NCBI GenBank assembly: GCA_963931655.1
Contig: OZ007036.1
Location: 1,612,001 to 1,676,000, forward strand
Reading direction: 5' to 3'
From: Butyricicoccus_B sp017886875
Lineage (GTDB): Bacteria > Bacillota > Clostridia > Oscillospirales > Butyricicoccaceae
DNA: 64,000 bases
Both the position numbers and the translations under genes were made by a program. The notes under the pieces are model-generated. The model was not told the DNA's origin and did no database searches. It was given only the letters and a program-made list of their open reading frames with translations. Position 1 is the first letter of the stretch. Each line of letters begins with the position of its first letter. Positions 60,372-64,000 of the stretch are shown here, in pieces.

Positions 60372-61481
60372 ATGGTAGCACAGCAACTTGATATGCTAAC
60401 TCAAATGATTACACAAAATCGTCAAAGCACTCAAACTACAAAAAATAGTGATAGTGATGATACTACTTTTAAAGATATGCTTGACGATAAAAATCAGGAC
60501 AATGTGACTGTAAAAGAAGAACCTGCAAAAAATGAAACTGTAACAGATGAAGCTGAAACTCCAGCAGATACAGAAGATATAGCTGCAAAGCAAGCATTAC
60601 TTGCAAATCTTCTATTTGCACAGAGTACAACCCCTGTACAAAATGAAATAATTCAGCAAAACACAAATGTATCAGCCGCTGAGCAAGTTATACAGCCAAT
60701 GATGGCTCAAACTCAGACAGCTCAGACTATGGAAAATATTCAAAATATGGACCAAAATGTTCAAACTCAGCAGGTAGAAGTTCCAGCCCAAACTGAACAG
60801 GTTCAAGAATTTACTGTTGAAACTGAAGTTAAAACTGATGTTAAAACCGATGCTAAGGTAGAGCAAAACACAGCTGAAATGGTTCAGCCTAAAACTGAGC
60901 CTACTGAAACAGCCCAAAATAATAATGAAGGCTCTCAAGATATGATGCAAAGCAAAACATCAGAAGCTGATAATGAACAGCCAGAAATTAAACAAGTAGA
61001 AGTACAAGATACTCCTTTGTTTAAAAATGTTGAGGCTACACCAATTAAAGTCGGTGAAAAAGCTCCAGTTTTAGATACACAGTCACCTAATGCTGAACAG
61101 GATTTAAAAGATATTATTAAGTATAATCTTAAAGCTGATGGCGATAAAATCGAAATCCAGCTAAATCCAACTAATTTAGGTAAAATTACTGTTGAGCTTG
61201 TTCAAAAAGATGGTAGCATGTCAGTTTTAGTAACTGCAGAAAATAGTAAAACTTTATCGCTTCTTGCACAACATGCAGGCGGTATAGAAACTATGATGCA
61301 GGAGCGTTTAGCACAACCTGTTCAGGTTTTTGTTGAACAGCAACAACCAGAACAACAATTTAATGACTCTCAAAAACAAAATAATCATCAAAATCAAAAC
61401 AATAAAGATAATAAGCCAAGTGAAGATGAACAACAAAGTTTTGTTGATAAATTAAGACTTGGTTTATATCAAGTAGGTTAA
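60372..61481 (+). CDS. fliK: Flagellar hook-length control protein FliK
   Basis: Secreted ruler that switches FlhB specificity when the hook is complete. The 369 residues have a long Gln/Glu/Thr-rich, disordered N-terminal part (about 1-230). The conserved C-terminal FliK domain (about 245-335) has IEIQLNPTNLGKITVELVQK and a GIETMMQERLAQPVQVFVEQ segment. This is the canonical FliK; the minus-strand gene at 11995-13416 is a distant second one. AAAGGAGG precedes the ATG. flgD follows after 13 bases. Confidence 0.93.
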   Translation: MVAQQLDMLTQMITQNRQSTQTTKNSDSDDTTFKDMLDDKNQDNVTVKEEPAKNETVTDEAETPADTEDIAAKQALLANLLFAQSTTPVQNEIIQQNTNVSAAEQVIQPMMAQTQTAQTMENIQNMDQNVQTQQVEVPAQTEQVQEFTVETEVKTDVKTDAKVEQNTAEMVQPKTEPTETAQNNNEGSQDMMQSKTSEADNEQPEIKQVEVQDTPLFKNVEATPIKVGEKAPVLDTQSPNAEQDLKDIIKYNLKADGDKIEIQLNPTNLGKITVELVQKDGSMSVLVTAENSKTLSLLAQHAGGIETMMQERLAQPVQVFVEQQQPEQQFNDSQKQNNHQNQNNKDNKPSEDEQQSFVDKLRLGLYQVG

Positions 61482-61494
61482 GGAGGTTAAAAAA

Positions 61495-62127
61495 GTGAGC
61501 GATTTATTCACTCCAACAGTTGCAAGAACAGCAAGTGCTTATGCAGCAGCCGGAATTAACACCTATACTTCTGATTCAACCACAGGAACATCAAAAACTG
61601 ATTCCAAAAATAATGCAGGTTATCTTGCTGATTCATCAAAAGATAATTTAACACTTACGATGGAGCAGTTTCTCCAGCTTATGATTGTCCAGTTCCAGAA
61701 CCAAGATATGGATAATCCAGCATCTACAAGTGATATGATGAACCAGCTTATGCAAATGTCAAATATTCAAGCAATGGCAACTATGACTGATGCTTCAACT
61801 ATGACTTATGCAGCTTCACTTGTTGGTAAGACAGTAACTATTGGTGAATATACTAAAGATGGTTTAAATGAATTCGTAGGTGTGGTAACTGGTACTGGTA
61901 CATATGATGGTGAACAGGTTATTTTTGTAAACGGAAAAACATATCCTATAACATCTATTATGGCTATTGGTGAAATACCTAAGGAAGACGAAGTAGACCC
62001 TGATTTTGGCGTTGACCCACCAGAAAATGGAGATAATACAGAAGGCACAGGAGGTACTGAAGGTACAGAGGGTACAGGAGGTACTGAGGATAATACTGAT
62101 AACACCACTGAAAGCGGTGAGGGTTAA
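61495..62127 (+). CDS. flgD: Flagellar hook-cap/scaffolding protein FlgD
   Basis: Cap for hook assembly. The 210 residues have the conserved N-terminal motif LTMEQFLQLMIVQFQNQDMD and a central DASTMTYAASLVGKTVTIGE. The C-terminal 35 residues are low complexity (repeated GTEGTGGTE). The Ig/FN3-like C-terminal domains of enterobacterial FlgD are missing, as in other short Firmicute forms. The start is GTG 61495 with AGGAGG upstream. Its stop abuts the next gene's ATG. Confidence 0.93.
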   Translation: MSDLFTPTVARTASAYAAAGINTYTSDSTTGTSKTDSKNNAGYLADSSKDNLTLTMEQFLQLMIVQFQNQDMDNPASTSDMMNQLMQMSNIQAMATMTDASTMTYAASLVGKTVTIGEYTKDGLNEFVGVVTGTGTYDGEQVIFVNGKTYPITSIMAIGEIPKEDEVDPDFGVDPPENGDNTEGTGGTEGTEGTGGTEDNTDNTTESGEG

Positions 62128-62523
62128 ATGATAGAACGTCTGCAATCAAATAATTATATTTCTTCGCACCTAAAAACAACAACAGTCAATGAGCAAAGCA
62201 CTGCATTTAGTGAGCTTTTAAGACAGCGTATGGAAAATGTCGGTTCTGTACCGACAGCAAATAATAATGAAATTGAATTTTCCAAACACGCACAGCAAAG
62301 AGTTGAGGAGCGAGGAATTGAAATAAGTTCAGAACTATTAACTCAGCTTAAAAACTCTGTTCAAAAAGCACATGAGAAAGGTGCGAAAAATATTCTTGCA
62401 TTTGATGCAGAACGTGCATTTATAATAAATGTGGTTCAAAATAGGGTGATTACTGCAATTTCACAAGACGAAATGCAGGGAAATGTATTTACAAATATTG
62501 ACGGTGCTGTTCTTTTAAAATAA
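62128..62523 (+). CDS. TIGR02530-type flagellar operon protein
   Basis: A 131-residue conserved protein found between flgD and the hook gene in many Firmicutes and spirochaetes; its function is unknown. The core reads FSKHAQQRVEERGIEIS with KGAKNILAFDAERAFIINVV and a terminal VITAISQDEMQ. The N-terminal 45 residues are variable. The start codon directly follows the flgD stop, so translation is coupled. Confidence 0.88.
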   Translation: MIERLQSNNYISSHLKTTTVNEQSTAFSELLRQRMENVGSVPTANNNEIEFSKHAQQRVEERGIEISSELLTQLKNSVQKAHEKGAKNILAFDAERAFIINVVQNRVITAISQDEMQGNVFTNIDGAVLLK

Positions 62524-62615
62524 AAGAAAGCAGGTCTTTTCTAAAGATGTTTTGATTATATATCCGTTTGATATATATCGACAGCACCTCTTAAAATGAA
62601 AGGAAGCATAATAAA

Positions 62616-63764
62616 ATGACAGGTTCTATGTACGCTGCTATTGCAGGTCTACAAACACATATGCAGAAGATGAATGTTATTGGTAACAACATCGCAAATG
62701 CTAATACAGCAGGCTTTAAACCAGGTGTTACAACATTTACAGAGTCTATGTATACATCTTTAAAAACCAGTACAGCTGGTGGCGATACAATGGGCGGTAC
62801 AAACGCTGCACAAATTGGCTATGGTTCTCAGCTTTGTACAATTGATATATCAATGTCTGCAGGTACTCCATCTCCAACAAATGTAAATTCTCATTTATAC
62901 TTAAATGGTAGTGGTTTCTTTTTAGTAGGTCCTAAACCAGAGGCTATTTTAGATGATCAAGGTAATCCAACTGGAGAATTTGGTTATCAGGAAGATCCAA
63001 ATCAGTTAATACTAAAACGTGTTGGTAACTTTACTTTAGATGAAGATGGCTATTTAGTTGATGCTGCTGGTAACTGTGTTTATGGCTTTATGCCTCTTGC
63101 TGCTGGCGATACTGAAGGTGCAGTATCAGATGAACCAGGTGCGGCTACAAATAATGCAAATAAAGATATTGTTTGGGATACATGTCTTCGTCCAATTCGT
63201 ATTCCAGTAGCAGCTCCAGTTCCAGATGATGCAACTGCCGATCCACCAGAAGGTTCTGCTATTTATCCTACTATTGATGCGGATACTGGTTTTATTGATT
63301 ACGGTGATGATATGGATACAGAAAATCGTGTTAAACTTGAAAGTGTAGACCTAAGTTTTGATAACAATGGTGTTATAACTGCTGTTACAAAAGATGGTGA
63401 AGCAATTACAATTGGTGCTATTGCAATAGGTAGTGTTCGTAACCCTAATGGTCTTACTAAGGAAGCTGAGGGCTATTACAGAGCAGGCGGCAACTCAGGT
63501 GATGTTACTGTTGGTGTTGCAGGTGGTGTTCTAGGTGATAGATATTTAAATGTAGCTCCAGGTGAAGATGCTCCTGATGGTGCAGATGCAATAGACGCTG
63601 GTGGTGAAACAAAAATTATATCTGGTTATCTTGAGTCTTCAAAAACTGATATCTCAACCGAGTTTGCTGACCTTATCACAACTCAGCGTGGTTTCCAAGC
63701 AAATACAAAAATTATTACCGTAACAGATGAAATGTTATCTGATTTGGTAAGCATGAAACGATAA
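62616..63764 (+). CDS. flgE: Flagellar hook protein FlgE
   Basis: Subunit of the hook, the universal joint. The 382 residues begin MTGSMYAAIAGLQTHMQKMN with NNIANANTAGFKPG (D0 domain) and end with STEFADLITTQRGFQANTKI, both typical of FlgE/FlgF/FlgG. The position after flgD and TIGR02530 and the moderate length favour FlgE over FlgG. The centre (about 150-300) is a beta-rich exposed domain. AAAGGAAG precedes the ATG. The 92-base gap upstream has no clear promoter. Confidence 0.92.
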   Translation: MTGSMYAAIAGLQTHMQKMNVIGNNIANANTAGFKPGVTTFTESMYTSLKTSTAGGDTMGGTNAAQIGYGSQLCTIDISMSAGTPSPTNVNSHLYLNGSGFFLVGPKPEAILDDQGNPTGEFGYQEDPNQLILKRVGNFTLDEDGYLVDAAGNCVYGFMPLAAGDTEGAVSDEPGAATNNANKDIVWDTCLRPIRIPVAAPVPDDATADPPEGSAIYPTIDADTGFIDYGDDMDTENRVKLESVDLSFDNNGVITAVTKDGEAITIGAIAIGSVRNPNGLTKEAEGYYRAGGNSGDVTVGVAGGVLGDRYLNVAPGEDAPDGADAIDAGGETKIISGYLESSKTDISTEFADLITTQRGFQANTKIITVTDEMLSDLVSMKR

Positions 63765-63777
63765 ATTTTTAATGTTT

Positions 63778-63811
63778 GGCTTTCTGGGTGTCATATGATG
63801 CCCAGAAAGCC
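63778..63811 (+). other. Strong intercistronic hairpin between flgE and flbD
   Basis: A perfect 11-bp stem (63778-63788 with 63801-63811) with an AT-rich loop that can pair further. It is not followed by a T run, so it is not an ordinary terminator. It lies 22 bases before the flbD start. Confidence 0.6.
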
Positions 63812-63833
63812 CTATACAGAAAGGTGAAATACC

Positions 63834-64000
63834 ATGATTAGACTTACTAAACTTAATAGAGAAGCATTTCTTCTCAATCATATGCAAATTGAAACAATCG
63901 AAGTTATTCCTGAAACTAAAATCATTATGATGAATCATGATTACTTTATCGTTCGTGAAACACCGGAAAGAGTTTTAGAGTTAATTGAAAAATATACTGC
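63834..64000 (+). CDS. flbD: FlbD family flagellar protein (3' end outside window)
   Basis: A small cytoplasmic protein found after flgE in Firmicute flagellar operons. The visible 55 residues read MIRLTKLNREAFLLN with an IETIEVIPETKIIMMNHDYF core, the FlbD pattern, and continue past the window edge. The ATG at 63834 follows AAAGGTGA. Function not established. Confidence 0.85.
   Translation, partial: MIRLTKLNREAFLLNHMQIETIEVIPETKIIMMNHDYFIVRETPERVLELIEKYT

Noticed and set aside
61806..62108. Long antisense frame opposite flgD
   Set aside because: It is a shadow of the repetitive Gly/Thr/Glu tail of FlgD, has Val/Pro/Ser monotony and no ribosome site.

Overview
The window is a stretch of AT-rich chromosome from a motile, monoderm, low-GC Firmicute. 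A gut-type Clostridia of the Oscillospiraceae/Ruminococcaceae kind is my best guess. This rests on the Bacillus/Clostridium-type order of flagellar genes, S-layer-homology (SLH) surface proteins, an ECF transporter module with truA, and strong AGGAGG ribosome sites with frequent GTG/TTG starts. No rRNA, tRNA, CRISPR array, insertion sequence or prophage was recognised. Nothing looks broken apart from the two genes cut by the window ends.

Layout. 1-4148: end of a branched-chain amino acid operon (ilvB-ilvN-ilvC-ilvD). 4185-6074: convergent YgiQ-type radical SAM gene. 6221-13416 (minus strand): an unusual operon of a FliK-like protein, an orphan FlhB C-terminal-domain protein, a PilZ protein and a 1617-residue SLH surface protein. 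13543-18257: chemotaxis genes cheA-cheW-cheR and cheB. 18429-23731: flgM-flgN-flgK-flgL-DUF6470-fliW-csrA, the Bacillus subtilis order but without flagellin at the end. 23765-25872 (minus): a ParA/Soj ATPase followed by a protein that joins repeated FliM-like peptides to a ComFB domain. 26022-29348: fliD-fliS-fliT-like. 29512-31189: a membrane-anchored C39-like peptidase divergent from an FtsE-like ATPase. 31251-35403: two paralogous chemoreceptors and a hemerythrin. 35590-44049: housekeeping genes (RNA methyltransferase, ecfA1-ecfA2-ecfT, truA, DUF5711, cvpA, clpE-like). 44106-51039: pyridoxine-type kinase, GHL10 hydrolase, MNT/HEPN pair, rsmI, G5/3D protein, YjfB-like protein and a lipoprotein. 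51040-53355: a second SLH protein. 53772-64000: start of the early flagellar operon flgB-flgC-fliE-fliF-fliG-fliH-fliI-fliJ-fliK-flgD-TIGR02530-flgE-flbD, running off the right end.

How the genes work together. The right-hand operon builds the basal body, export ATPase, rod and hook. The flgM and fliD blocks provide the anti-sigma switch, hook-filament junction, cap and secretion chaperones. FliW/CsrA should tune flagellin translation. CheA/W/R/B and the two receptors steer the flagella. The FliK-like/FlhB-like/PilZ/SLH operon and the ParA/ComFB pair are wedged between the canonical blocks. They carry the most novelty: both contain a candidate cyclic-dinucleotide receptor domain (PilZ or ComFB) beside pieces that mimic flagellar switch or export components.
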